From Streptomyces sp. ML-6 (GTDB taxonomy: Bacteria; Actinomycetota; Actinomycetes; Streptomycetales; Streptomycetaceae), in assembly GCF_030116705.1 (NCBI RefSeq), contig NZ_JAOTIK010000001.1:7716501-7780500 (forward strand): 64,000 nucleotides of DNA, given 5' to 3'. The number at the start of each line of letters is the position of its first letter. Within the stretch, counting starts at the first letter, position 1. The notes below the pieces were generated by a model. The model made no database searches, was not told where the DNA came from, and saw only the letters and a program-made list of their open reading frames with translations. This document shows, piece after piece, positions 52,871 to 61,480 of the stretch. The position numbers were made by a program, and so were the translations under genes.

Positions 52871-54143
52871 GGGGCAGGCGGTTGTTGATGTGGAGGTTGC
52901 GTCGGTGCGGGTGGGTGGTGATCCAGCGGGCGGCTTCGTGTGGGGAGGGCGGGCGCTCGCGCGGCTCGTCTGGGGGAAGCCCCCGCCTGAGGGGTGCGAC
53001 GGCCATCTTCACGCGCTGGTAGTGGCCGAGGTAGCCCTTGGTCTGGAGTTCCTCGTGCAGGATCTTCGCGTTGTGCTGCCCCTCGTCCCAGCGTTGTTGC
53101 AGGTAGTCGAGGTAGGGGTCCAGGGTGGAGGGCTTCCGGGGCGGGCGGCGCATCACCTCCTGCCAGGTGCGGGCCCGGGCGTATTTGCTCACCGTGCGGC
53201 GGTCCGGGCCGAGCTCGCGGGCCACGGAGCTGTGGCTTTGGCCGGTGCTGGTCAGGGCCTGAACGGCTTCGAAGAGTCTGCGGGCGTGGCGTGCGGCCCG
53301 ACTGTCCTCCGCGGTGTTCCCAGCGGTCTCCTCGGCCGGTGCGGGACCGCTCTCGCCGGCCGGGGGCAATGCGGCCGACAGACAGCCGCGGTGGGCGGAG
53401 GCGATGTCCTGGACGCGGCGGGAGAGGCCCTGCCAGAGGTGAAAGCGGTCGCTGACCTGCACCGCGTCGGGGGCGCCTCCCGCGATGCCCTGCCGGTAGG
53501 TGAGGGATCCGTCGCGGCAGGCGAACTCGACACCCGGGTGCTCGCGGAGCCATCGGCTGAGCTGTTCGGCGTCACGCCCCTCCCAGAGGGTGAGCGGGAG
53601 GCGGGTGGTGGCGTCGACCAGGAGGGTGCCGTAGGTGTCGCCGTGGAGCGCGAAGTCGTCCACCCCCAGCACCCGGGGTGTCTCCAGCGGCGGGAGCGGC
53701 ATTCGCATCAACTGGGACAGGACGGTGCACCGCGAGAGCCTGATGCTCAAGATCCGCAGCATCCGGGTGCCGCCCCGGCCCGCCAGTACCACGCCGATGT
53801 CCTCCACCAGACGCTGCAACTGTGGCGTCCGACGCTGGTAGCGCAGGGTCAGCCCCGCCACCTGCTCTGCGAAGGTCACCTTCGACCACATCACGTTTTC
53901 GCAGTACAGGTGGCGTACGGACAAGTCGATACGCATCGGCCTGTCCCCCAGAGAGGCATCGGCGAGGCGCCGTACGTAACGGCTATGGCACCACTCGCCG
54001 AGTCGGCCGCATCCCGTGCATCCTGCGGGAACACCGGACCTCGTACGGGCGTGAACCGCCACACCAGTATCAGAGACATCAACCGAGACAACCAGCACAT
54101 CAGTCAACTGCGGTGGTGAGTTCGCCGGTTCAACAGAGCACAA
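52871..54143 (-). pseudogene. ISL3-family transposase, C-terminally truncated
   Basis: The frame from TTG 54143 has the ISL3 zinc finger (GCTGCGRLGEWCHSRYVRRL, HLYCENVMW) and catalytic region (LGVDDFALHGDTYGTLLVDA, FACRDGSLTYRQG, VSDRFHLWQGLSRRVQDIA). A second HTH-like domain (SHSSVARELGPDRRTVSKYA) follows. Homology fades at HPHRRNLHINNRLPRL near 52880. The frame stays open into the neighbouring zinc-ribbon gene, but that translation is meaningless. The usual C-terminal block with the last catalytic Glu is missing, so the enzyme is not functional. Confidence 0.8.
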
Positions 54144-54307
54144 CCACAGGATGCCCGCTATGCGGACCGGCCGACCGTGTCACCGAGATGATCTCCGGCT
54201 ACGAAACTCTTGCCAGAGCCGGCTAAGGCCGTACGCCGACAGGGGTTGCAACGGCAACAGTCCCGTCGCTCGGTTCCTTGCCGCTTTCACGTGACCTTCG
54301 GCGTTTT

Positions 54308-55168
54308 CTACAGGCCATCCAGTCGCCTGGTCACTGTGTCGAGTGTCGGCCAAGGAGGCCCCTCGCGCAGCAAGCGCAGGAATTCCTCTCCGAATCGCCT
54401 CCCATTCGGGAACTGGTCGCCAAGCTCCCAACGCCACGCGGCGACCATCGCGATGACGAGCTGCCGACACTCGTCCAGCAGCCCATGGTCAATGCTTGGG
54501 TAGTGCTCGCAGACCGCCTCGGGAACATGGGCGAGATCGAACTCGACGGGGCCACGGCAGCACGTCTCGAGGTCGATGAACAACGGGCCGTTCTTCGTGC
54601 TGAGCACATTGCCTGGATGCGGCTCGCCGTGGAGCAGCTGCTCCACGGCGCCGCGGTCCTCGATCGCTCGTCGCAGGCTTGTCAGCCTGCCGCAGAGGAA
54701 CACGCGGTCCGCGTCGGTGAGTTCCGGCGAGCGATCCGGGTCGGCGGCAACTTCTTCCGCCTCCGTGATCCGGTCCGTGAACCTCGGGCTCGGCGCATCG
54801 ACCTTGCGCATGCCGGCGTGCAGCTGTTCCAGTGCCTTGGCGTAGTCGACTGGTGAGGTGTGAGGCGTCACGGGCTCGTAGTAGGTCCACAGCGTCACCG
54901 CGAAGCCGTCGCGCGTGTGCACACGCGGGTCTGTCCGAGGCGCCAGGGGACACACCGGGCATCCGACCTCGGTGAGCCGCTGAGCGAGACCGACTTCGAA
55001 CTGTGCAACCTCTTGTCCCACAGGGGCGACCCGGGCAAAGACGTCGCATGGCGTCAGCCGTAGCGCCAGCTTGTTCGAGTTGTGGAGAACGATTGCATCG
55101 TTGGTCGGCAAGCCGAGCGCTGCGGCGACCGAAGTCGCAGCCGCGATCGCACGCGTGACGTCGGTCAT
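54308..55168 (-). CDS. APH-family (aminoglycoside phosphotransferase-like) kinase
   Basis: About 286 residues with the APH fold. The N-lobe includes NKLALRLTPCDVFARVAPV with the likely ATP Lys/Arg. The catalytic loop is LLHGEPHPGNVL (His and Asn in place; the usual HGD has Glu-Pro-His) and the metal-binding Asp is in PLFIDLETCCRGPVEFDLAH. Such enzymes phosphorylate aminoglycosides, homoserine, choline or other small molecules. Substitution of the HGDxxxxN Asp by Glu is worth noting. Start ATG 55168 follows GAGGGTGG. It is a single gene on the minus strand. Confidence 0.8.
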   Translation of the reverse strand: MTDVTRAIAAATSVAAALGLPTNDAIVLHNSNKLALRLTPCDVFARVAPVGQEVAQFEVGLAQRLTEVGCPVCPLAPRTDPRVHTRDGFAVTLWTYYEPVTPHTSPVDYAKALEQLHAGMRKVDAPSPRFTDRITEAEEVAADPDRSPELTDADRVFLCGRLTSLRRAIEDRGAVEQLLHGEPHPGNVLSTKNGPLFIDLETCCRGPVEFDLAHVPEAVCEHYPSIDHGLLDECRQLVIAMVAAWRWELGDQFPNGRRFGEEFLRLLREGPPWPTLDTVTRRLDGL

Positions 55169-55383
55169 GTCCACCCTCGAATCTTGGCACAGATGAGCGA
55201 GGGCGATGCCAACCGGCGTGGCCGGGTGCCAACTGTCACGGCTCCGGACAAACGATCACTCGACCTTCGCCGAGGAGACCTGGCGGCCCCCAATCTTCGG
55301 TGACCACGTTCAGCCTTCGCTGCGAGAGATCAGCTCACCAGTGGACGAGGGTGCAGGGCAGCCATGGACCACCCCCAAAATAG

Positions 55384-55414
55384 TAGGTGCAAACCCATCA
55401 TTGGTGTGCGCCTA
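55384..55414. promoter_or_regulatory. Imperfect palindrome, likely MarR operator
   Basis: A 31-base dyad of the form TAGGYGCAMACCMAT...inverse matches at 12 of 15 paired positions. It lies 12 bp upstream of the marR start codon, where autoregulatory MarR sites are usually found. Confidence 0.5.
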
Positions 55415-55425
55415 GGATGATGTCA

Positions 55426-55863
55426 ATGAGTGAGACCCCGCCCAGCCTCCTGGGATTTACGACCTATCTGATGTCCAAGACGGGAAAGACGGCGCGCGGC
55501 CTGCTGGCGGCGCGGCTGGCAGAGCGCGGACTGCGGCTCTGGCACATGGCCGTCCTGTCCGCGCTGGCCGATTTCGGCCCCCATGTGCAGCGGGAGTTGG
55601 CGTCCCGGCTCGGGATCGACCGGAGTGACATCGTCAAGATCGTGGATGACCTCGCGGTGGCCGGATTCGTCGACCGGGCCCGGGATGTCGATGACCGTCG
55701 CCGGGTGACCGTCACCCTCGCCCCGGCCGGTCGCGAGGTGCTCTCCGAGCTCCAGGCCGAGGCGCTGGCCGTGCAGAAGGAACTGCTTGCTCCTTTGAAT
55801 CGGCGGGAACGGGACCAGTTGGCCGCGCTGTTGAGGCGGGTTCACGCCCACGCCTGCACGTGA
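55426..55863 (+). CDS. MarR-family transcriptional regulator
   Basis: The 145-residue protein has the MarR winged helix: LRLWHMAVLSALADFGPHVQ, the recognition helix region RELASRLGIDRSDIVKIVDD and the wing DRARDVDDRRRVTVTLAPAG. The start at ATG 55426 was chosen because the upstream Met and GTG codons overlap the operator-like dyad. No adjacent efflux or enzyme gene on the same strand; its targets may be itself and distant genes. Confidence 0.9.
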   Translation: MSETPPSLLGFTTYLMSKTGKTARGLLAARLAERGLRLWHMAVLSALADFGPHVQRELASRLGIDRSDIVKIVDDLAVAGFVDRARDVDDRRRVTVTLAPAGREVLSELQAEALAVQKELLAPLNRRERDQLAALLRRVHAHACT

Positions 55864-56054
55864 CCCGAGGGGTCGTGGTCGGCGTGCCGGTCGACGGCCC
55901 GTGCCCGGCGAGGTGGGGGAAATTCCTCGGAGTGGTCGCGTCGGGCCGGGGCCCGTATCGTCGCGGCCGAGGCGCCGGACGGTGGTTCCGGAACCTCTCC
56001 ATTGGCATGGACCTGGTAGGTGGGCTGCTGCATTACGGTCCGTTGCGGCATCCG

Positions 56055-56070
56055 CTGAGAGCGCTCTCAG
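56055..56070. promoter_or_regulatory. LacI-type palindrome upstream of the protease gene
   Basis: CTGAGAGCGCTCTCAG is a perfect 16-bp palindrome with the central GAGCGCTC core typical of LacI-family operators in Streptomyces (such as CebR-type sites). It lies 64 bp upstream of the protease start codon. No lacI-type gene is seen in the window. Confidence 0.6.
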
Positions 56071-56133
56071 TCGAGGCCTCTCGCATGCCCTGTTCCTCCC
56101 CCACCGTGCTGGAACAACCGAAGGGCCACTTCC

Positions 56134-57330
56134 TTGAGACACATGACTGCGCTGCGCGCGAGTCCGGCCGCCACATTCGTCGTCGGAGCCTGGGCGACCG
56201 TGGGACTCGCCACGGCATCGGCCTCGCCCGTCGCCGTGGACCAGCCCTCCAGCACCTCCCGTTCCTCCAGCACCTCCCGTGCCGAGGCCGCGGACGAACC
56301 GGCGTCCACCGGCCTGCTCTCCGCCATGCGGAGGGACCTCGGCCTGACAGAAAGTCGGGCCAGGGCGCGACTGGCCGCGGAGAAGACCGCGGCCGCCGTA
56401 CAGGGCAGAGCGCAACGGGCCGCAGGATCGTCGTATGCCGGCTCCTGGTTCGATCCGGCCACGGGCAAGCTCAACGTGGCCGTCACCGACGGCCGGAGAG
56501 CCGGAGCTGTGGAAGCGGCGGGCGCGTCCGCCCGGGTGGTGCGCCACAGCGCTCGACAACTCGACGCGGCCAAGGCCCGGATCGACACGATGCCCGCCCC
56601 GGCCGGTGTCAGCAGCTGGCACGTCGACCCGAAAGCCAACCGGGTCGTCATCGACGTCGTCGCCTCGGCGCAGGGTGACAACGATGTCTGGGCGTTCGTC
56701 GCCAAGGCCCGCGAGGCCGGTCCCGTCCTGATGAAGCAGACACCCGAGGCGCCCAGGACCTTCTCCGCCGGGACGGTGGGCGGCGACCCCTACTACACGG
56801 GCAACGTCCGGTGCTCCATCGGCTTCTCCGTGCACGGCGGATTCGTCACGGCGGGATACTGCGGCCAGGCGGGCGCGGCGGTCAGCGGATGGGACCGGTC
56901 GGCCATCGGCAACTTCCAGGGATCGTCCTTCCCCGACAACGACTACGCCTGGGCCGGCGTGGGCAACGGCTGGTGGACCGTTCCTGTCGTGCTGGGCTGG
57001 GGCACCGTCCCGGACCAGCTGGTACGGGGCTCCGCGGAGGCACCCGTCGGCGCCTCGATATGCCGTTCCGGTTCCACGACCCACTGGCACTGCGGCAACG
57101 TGCTGGCCAAGAACGAAACCGTGAACTACAGCCAGGGCGCCGTCCACCAGATGACCAGGACGAGCGTCTGCGCCGAACCGGGCGACTCTGGCGGCTCCTT
57201 CATCAGCGGGGACCAGGCCCAGGGGGTCACCTCGGGCGGCTGGGGCAACTGCTCCGGCGGCGGGGAGACGTGGCACCAGCCGATCAACGAGATCCTGAAC
57301 CGGTACGGGCTGACACTGCACACGGCCTGA
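56134..57330 (+). CDS. Secreted S1 (streptogrisin-like) protease with catalytic His replaced by Tyr
   Basis: The 398-residue preproprotein has a signal peptide (cleavage near ATASA), an alpha-lytic-type pro-region (about 40-210) and a chymotrypsin-fold domain. Disulfide Cys and GFVTAG are in place, but the catalytic His of TAGHCG is Tyr (TAGYCG, Y242). Asp (D270 in NDYAW) and Ser (S352 in GDSGGS) are retained. A His-to-Tyr change (one C-to-T step) should abolish normal proteolysis. The start TTG 56134 follows AAGGG; ATG 56143 is the alternative. A LacI-type palindrome lies upstream. Confidence 0.9.
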   Translation: MRHMTALRASPAATFVVGAWATVGLATASASPVAVDQPSSTSRSSSTSRAEAADEPASTGLLSAMRRDLGLTESRARARLAAEKTAAAVQGRAQRAAGSSYAGSWFDPATGKLNVAVTDGRRAGAVEAAGASARVVRHSARQLDAAKARIDTMPAPAGVSSWHVDPKANRVVIDVVASAQGDNDVWAFVAKAREAGPVLMKQTPEAPRTFSAGTVGGDPYYTGNVRCSIGFSVHGGFVTAGYCGQAGAAVSGWDRSAIGNFQGSSFPDNDYAWAGVGNGWWTVPVVLGWGTVPDQLVRGSAEAPVGASICRSGSTTHWHCGNVLAKNETVNYSQGAVHQMTRTSVCAEPGDSGGSFISGDQAQGVTSGGWGNCSGGGETWHQPINEILNRYGLTLHTA

Positions 57331-57349
57331 TGGCGGTGGGCAGGGAGAC

Positions 57350-57390
57350 GCCCGGCCGGGCCACCCCCACGGGGAGACGCCCGGCCGGGC
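57350..57390. repeat. Two copies of a GCCCGGCCGGGC hairpin unit
   Basis: GACGCCCGGCCGGGCC occurs twice (palindrome cores at 57350-57361 and 57379-57390), 29 bp apart, just after the protease stop. Either could act as a terminator. The following 57391-57531 has no gene that I can support. Confidence 0.6.
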
Positions 57391-57531
57391 CGCCTCTGCG
57401 TGGGCCTGGGGCCGTGCCGCAACACGGGTTTCACCGCCCGCACGACAAGCCCCTTCCACGGGCGGACGGTACGACGCCTGCGAGGTCGTACAAGGGCTCC
57501 GGTCACCGGACGGGAACGGGCGAGTGCCGTC

Positions 57532-58293
57532 CTACACCTTGTCGTCCGGCGTGACATCGCGGAAGTCGTTCAGCCAGTCGCCCGGGATCAGGTCACGGAT
57601 GCCGTCGAGGGCTTCCTCGGTCCGGCCCCGGGCATAAAGGGCCGCTCCGTCGTCGTCACGGAGGAGGACGTCGGGGCCGAGGAACCAGCGGATGCCGGGC
57701 TCTTCCTCGCAGGCCGGGTAGGCGGGGAAGGGAAGCCGGACACACTTCTGTTCCAGCAGCTCGACGCCGTGTTCGTCGAAGTCCATCAGGAAGTCGCAGA
57801 GTTCGTCATCCGCCTGCACGGACTCCGAGAGAACGGTCTCGACGAGCGCCAGGGAGAGCCGGTCCAGCCAGGGTTCCCACCGTTCGGCGCTTTTGTCGGC
57901 CAGATCCGTCCGGACGAACACGGCAGGGTCCTGTTCGCCCAGCCCTTCGAGGAGGACGCCCCAGGAAACGGCACCCTGATTCTCGTGCCGGAAGACCAGG
58001 GCCTCCCGGCCACTGTCCACGTACAGTTCGGACGGACCGAGCAGGGTGTCGTGGTTCCTGGTGAGATCCGTGCGGCGGCCGAACAGCAGATAGGCCTCCC
58101 GCAATGCCGGAGGCAGCCGGAGGCCCAGCCGCTCCTCCGCCGCCACGAGATCTGCCTCGGCCAGGCCGTCCTCGTCACCGAGCGGCTTTGCCCAATGCGC
58201 CGCGAAACCGCGGACGAACTCCCGGATGCTGCCCGCCCCGTCGCCGTGAACAACGGAAGTGAGCGACTGAACCATGTCGAACTGGTATGCCAT
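57532..58293 (-). CDS. SMI1/KNR4-family protein
   Basis: This 253-residue protein resembles SMI1/KNR4 (SUKH) domains: EADLVAAEERLGLRLPPALR and EAYLLFGRRTDLTRNHDTLL, then LVFRHENQGAVSWGVLLEGL. In bacteria such domains are widespread immunity proteins of polymorphic toxin systems, though single copies may have other roles. No toxin gene is adjacent. The start is taken at ATG 58293; ATG 58275 is also possible. Confidence 0.82.
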   Translation of the reverse strand: MAYQFDMVQSLTSVVHGDGAGSIREFVRGFAAHWAKPLGDEDGLAEADLVAAEERLGLRLPPALREAYLLFGRRTDLTRNHDTLLGPSELYVDSGREALVFRHENQGAVSWGVLLEGLGEQDPAVFVRTDLADKSAERWEPWLDRLSLALVETVLSESVQADDELCDFLMDFDEHGVELLEQKCVRLPFPAYPACEEEPGIRWFLGPDVLLRDDDGAALYARGRTEEALDGIRDLIPGDWLNDFRDVTPDDKV

Positions 58294-58332
58294 GCGGTGA
58301 CTGTATAGCGACCTGATCAGGGCGTCCCGCCG

Positions 58333-58403
58333 GGCATCGAACCCGGCCGTGGTGGGTGGCATGCCATCAGCACCCCCCACCAACCACGGCCGGGTTCGAT
58401 GCC
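58333..58403. repeat. 21-bp perfect inverted repeat with 29-nt loop
   Basis: The arm at 58333-58353 (GGCATCGAACCCGGCCGTGG plus T) is exactly inverted at 58383-58403. The loop also has partly paired G-rich and C-rich halves. It lies between the divergent SMI1 and NUDIX genes, so a simple terminator is unlikely. The GGGTTCGATGCC part resembles a tRNA T-loop by chance or by origin. Confidence 0.7.
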
Positions 58404-58448
58404 GGGGGCCGACGGTGTCCTGCAGCGGCGGGGAGGAAGAATGCGGCC

Positions 58449-58923
58449 ATGACCGACCCGAGGATCCGTGTCGCCGCGTACGTGATCAGGGAACGTACGG
58501 TTCCCGAAGTGCTGGTGTTCGACCACGTCGGGACCCTGGCGGCCGGAACCCGGATTCCCGCCGGAGAGGCCGGCCCCGGCGGAGAACCGGAACAAATCGT
58601 TCCCAGAGAAGTCACCGAGGAAACCGGACTGTCGACCACCGAGGTGATCCGGCGGATTGCCGTGGAGGACAAACCGCACCCCGAGACCGGGCAATCGCGA
58701 AGGACCACGTTCTTCCTCCTTGGACACCGGCAAAGACCGCCGACGCATGGGACCACCATGTCGAGGGAGACGGAGCGGACGCGGGCCTCCCCTTCGCCTG
58801 CCGCTTCCTCCGGAGTGCCCGCCTGCCGACGAGCAGGATGCCTGGCTGGGCCGTATCGACCCCTGCTGGGCCGCCCGGCCAACGGTGGTGCGTGAGCAGT
58901 TGCCGGACGCCCCTTGGCCGTAG
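58449..58923 (+). pseudogene. NUDIX hydrolase gene with frameshifts
   Basis: The start (ATG 58449, TDPRIRVAAYVIRERTVPEV) and the region with the NUDIX box (REVTEETGLS) are in one frame. The C-terminal half moves to a second frame (ADAWDHHVEGDGADAGLPFA) and then a third (PPECPPADEQDAWLGRIDP) before a stop at 58921-58923. At least two indels, near 58720 and 58805, are required. The frame-1 protein alone would be 148 residues with a nonsense tail. Originally it was a nucleotide-diphosphate or related hydrolase. Confidence 0.7.
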
Positions 58924-59202
58924 CCGTACCAGGCTCACCGCCCGCCGGACCGTTGACCCGTCGGCCTTGCCCAGCCCGTCGGCCATGGGAAAGGCCCCGG
59001 AACTCCAACAGCTGTTCGGAGCCCCCTCCAACCCCCATGCTGAGCAATCACGTTGGCGCCGGGCGAGCGATGGCAGACCTGCCTGTATCGTCGGCTCTTC
59101 GAGAAGAAGACGCGCGGGCGTCCCACGAGCCCGAATGCCTTCGCGCGACCGGCAGTTCGATGACGTACCGGACCGATGGGCCGGAGTACATGAGGAGCGG
59201 TG

Positions 59203-59898
59203 ATGAGCCCGGAGTCGGTACTCCACCAGACGGATGCCGAGAGCATGAGGAGCATCCCCGCCGGAGAGATCCTCCTGCGTGACGAGGGCACGAGAACGGA
59301 ATGGAATGTCGAGATCGGTCCCTTCCGGCTGGCGGCGTACCCCGTGACCCGCGAGCTGTATCACGCCGTTCGGGGCAGGAAGCCCGACGATTCGGCAGGG
59401 CCTCGTACGCCGATGACCGACATCTCCTGGAAGGAAGCCATCGAGTTCTGCAACGTCCTCTCGCGGAAGGCGGGGCTCCGGCCCTGCTACACCACGGGTG
59501 AGGACCGTGACGGGCTGGATGTGATCTGCGACTGGCAGACCGACGGCTACCGGCTCCCGTCCGAGGCGGAGTGGGAGTACGCGTGCAGAGCCGGAACCTC
59601 CGGTGTCCGTTACGGGGAACTGCACGAGATCGCCTGGCACCGTGGGAACTCCGGCGGCGAGGTGCGTGACGTCGGGACCCGGGCGCCCAACGCATGGGGC
59701 CTGCACGACATGATCGGCAACGTGTGGGAGTGGTGCTGGGACCTCTACGACCCCCGGGTCTACGGTCCGTATCGAGTTTTCCGCGGCGGTGGCGCGTACG
59801 ACCCGCCCCGTGGCTGCCGGGCATCGTGCCGACGCAAGAGCCATCCCACCTTCCGCATCGACGACCTGGGATTCCGCCTCGCCCGGACAGGCGGCTGA
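59203..59898 (+). CDS. Formylglycine-generating-enzyme (SUMF1/FGE) family protein
   Basis: The 231-residue protein has the FGE-sulfatase fold: GPFRLAAYPVTRELYHAVRG, DISWKEAIEFCNVLSRKAGL, the signature GYRLPSEAEWEYACRAGTSG, NAWGLHDMIGNVWEWCWDLY, RVFRGGGAYDPP and IDDLGFRLART. True FGEs oxidise a sulfatase Cys; many short bacterial members have other or unknown roles. No sulfatase gene is nearby. ATG 59203 has GGAG five bases upstream. Confidence 0.85.
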   Translation: MSPESVLHQTDAESMRSIPAGEILLRDEGTRTEWNVEIGPFRLAAYPVTRELYHAVRGRKPDDSAGPRTPMTDISWKEAIEFCNVLSRKAGLRPCYTTGEDRDGLDVICDWQTDGYRLPSEAEWEYACRAGTSGVRYGELHEIAWHRGNSGGEVRDVGTRAPNAWGLHDMIGNVWEWCWDLYDPRVYGPYRVFRGGGAYDPPRGCRASCRRKSHPTFRIDDLGFRLARTGG

Positions 59899-60099
59899 GC
59901 CCGGGACGCGGGACATCCGGGCCGAGCGGTTCGCCCGGGCGGCCCGCACCGAACGAAAGACCAGAGGCACGGCCAAACAGTGCGTCCCCGCATGCGTCCC
60001 GTCCTGCGCCCCCGAGGACCTCGTCCCGTTCTGCGCCCGAGGACCTCCACCGGACCATCGGACGGGCCAGGGCCCCGTTCGATTACAACCGTGCGGACC

Positions 60100-60488
60100 A
60101 CATCTCGACCCGGACTGGGTGGGGGAGTGGGACTACCGGTTCGTGTCCGGTGCCGGGTGTCTGTTCGCCGGGCTCCCCGGGCACGAACAGGACCCGGGAC
60201 TGGCCCGCTGGGAGGAGTGGATGGAGCCGCCGGTTGCCTTTGCCGTCCTCCCGGTGCCACGGCGGGCCGCGCGGGCTGCTCGACCTCGCGGGGGACCGCG
60301 ACGAGGCCGTCGCGCGGGCCCGAGTGCTGTGGCGGGAGTACCAGGAGTTCGAGGCTGGCTACCCATCGGCCTTGCCGTACGGATTCTTCGCGACCAGGGC
60401 CCACGCCGAGCCGGCCACACATCCGCGCGAGCAGGCCGACGAGGAGTTCCCCGCTCAGCCGCTCAGCTGTTCGTCCGACCCTTGCTGA
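60100..60488 (+). pseudogene. Decayed ORF fragment A
   Basis: Protein-like segments occur in different frames: WVGEWDYRFVSGAGCLFAGL to WEEWMEPPVAFAVLP in one, then GLLDLAGDRDEAVARARVLW and REYQEFEAGYPSALPYGFFA in another, ending at TGA 60486-60488. One or two indels near 60250 would join them. No family is recognised. The stretch 59899-60100 before it shows no coding signal that I trust. Confidence 0.4.
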
Positions 60489-60713
60489 GGCCCGGACCTC
60501 GGGGACCGGTTCACCGGCGACCCGGTCGTGTATTTCGGCGAGAAGCTTGAGACGTTCGCCGCCGAACGGGTGGCCGAGGTGCTGCCCACGCCCACGTTGC
60601 TCACCCTGGACGGGCGCCGGATCGAGAGCGGCGGCCCCGAGTGCCTCCGGATGCTCAACGAGTACCTGGAGACCCTGCTGGCCGACACCATGGTCGTCCG
60701 GGTGCTCTACTGA
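60489..60713 (+). pseudogene. Decayed ORF fragment B
   Basis: Directly after the TGA, the same frame reads GDRFTGDPVVYFGEKLETFA and ends in LADTMVVRVLY-stop. It looks like the C-terminal part of a real protein (FAAERVAEVLPTPTLLTLDG), with no start codon of its own except a GTG at 60528. It may be the tail of fragment A behind a nonsense codon, or a separate truncated gene. Family unknown. Confidence 0.4.
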
Positions 60714-60785
60714 TCTACCACTCCTGAAACTTGTCGGGCTCCTTTCTGTTTCTGTGGCATCGACCGGTGGCCCGTGCTTGTAGGG

Positions 60786-61289
60786 CTACGTTGCGTTCGG
60801 GTGAACTCGGAGGACCTTTGCGATCAGGTCGTGGATGAGGTGGTCGCCGGGCGCTCGGTTCTCCTTGAGGCGGTGAAGGTCGCCAGGGCCGAACCAGTCG
60901 TAGGCGGTGTGCTTGGACCACTCCAGGGAGGGACGGTCCAGGTCGCCGTCGACCTCGACGAGGTAATCGGCTTCGTGCCGCTTTCCGGCACCGTCGTCCC
61001 CGGTCCAAGTGGTGATCCCGAGCAGGCGCCGGACGCGGCGCAGGTGCCAGCCGGTTTCCTCCTCGACCTCACGGGCAAGGGCGTCCAGCAGGGATTCACC
61101 GGGCTCGACGTGGCCGCCGACAATGTCCCAGCAGTCGGGGAAGAGACGCCTGTCGGGACTGCGTTTCTGGGCGAAGGACCTGCCGTGCTGGTCGAGGACG
61201 ACTCCTCCGACCGCCCAGACCTCGCCGGCGGCGGGCACGGGAATCTCGACGTCGGCTTCCACGACCACGTGGCGTTGGCTGTCTGACAT
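60786..61289 (-). CDS. NUDIX hydrolase
   Basis: The 167-residue protein has a complete NUDIX box, GHVEPGESLLDALAREVEEE plus TGW, matching GX5EX7REUXEEXGU. It hydrolyses a nucleoside diphosphate linked to another moiety; the substrate is not readable. ATG 61289 follows GAGGG at short spacing. It is intact, unlike the frameshifted NUDIX gene at 58.4 kb, and not closely similar to it. Confidence 0.9.
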   Translation of the reverse strand: MSDSQRHVVVEADVEIPVPAAGEVWAVGGVVLDQHGRSFAQKRSPDRRLFPDCWDIVGGHVEPGESLLDALAREVEEETGWHLRRVRRLLGITTWTGDDGAGKRHEADYLVEVDGDLDRPSLEWSKHTAYDWFGPGDLHRLKENRAPGDHLIHDLIAKVLRVHPNAT

Positions 61290-61480
61290 GCCCTCACTGT
61301 AGGGGCGTGCCCGGTCATTGCCCCTGCCGCTCTCTCGTATCTCTGCCCTTGCCCATGCCCTTGGCGTTGGCTCGGATCGTTGACCACGGAGGGACGGGAG
61401 CGATTCTTCGAACACTCCGGACATGTGCGGACTCGGGCGGTGGCTGGCGGCGGCAGACGCATGACGATCAAAGGTTGAGA

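Noticed and set aside
54180..54300. Minus-strand text EGHVKAARNRATG as an ISL3 C-terminus
   Set aside because: The match to the ISL3 EGxVxxxK block is too short, and it lies on the N-terminal side of the ISL3 gene.
58383..58403. tRNA-like T-arm (GGGTTCGATGCC)
   Set aside because: No acceptor, D or anticodon arm can be formed around it; the match is part of a simple inverted repeat.
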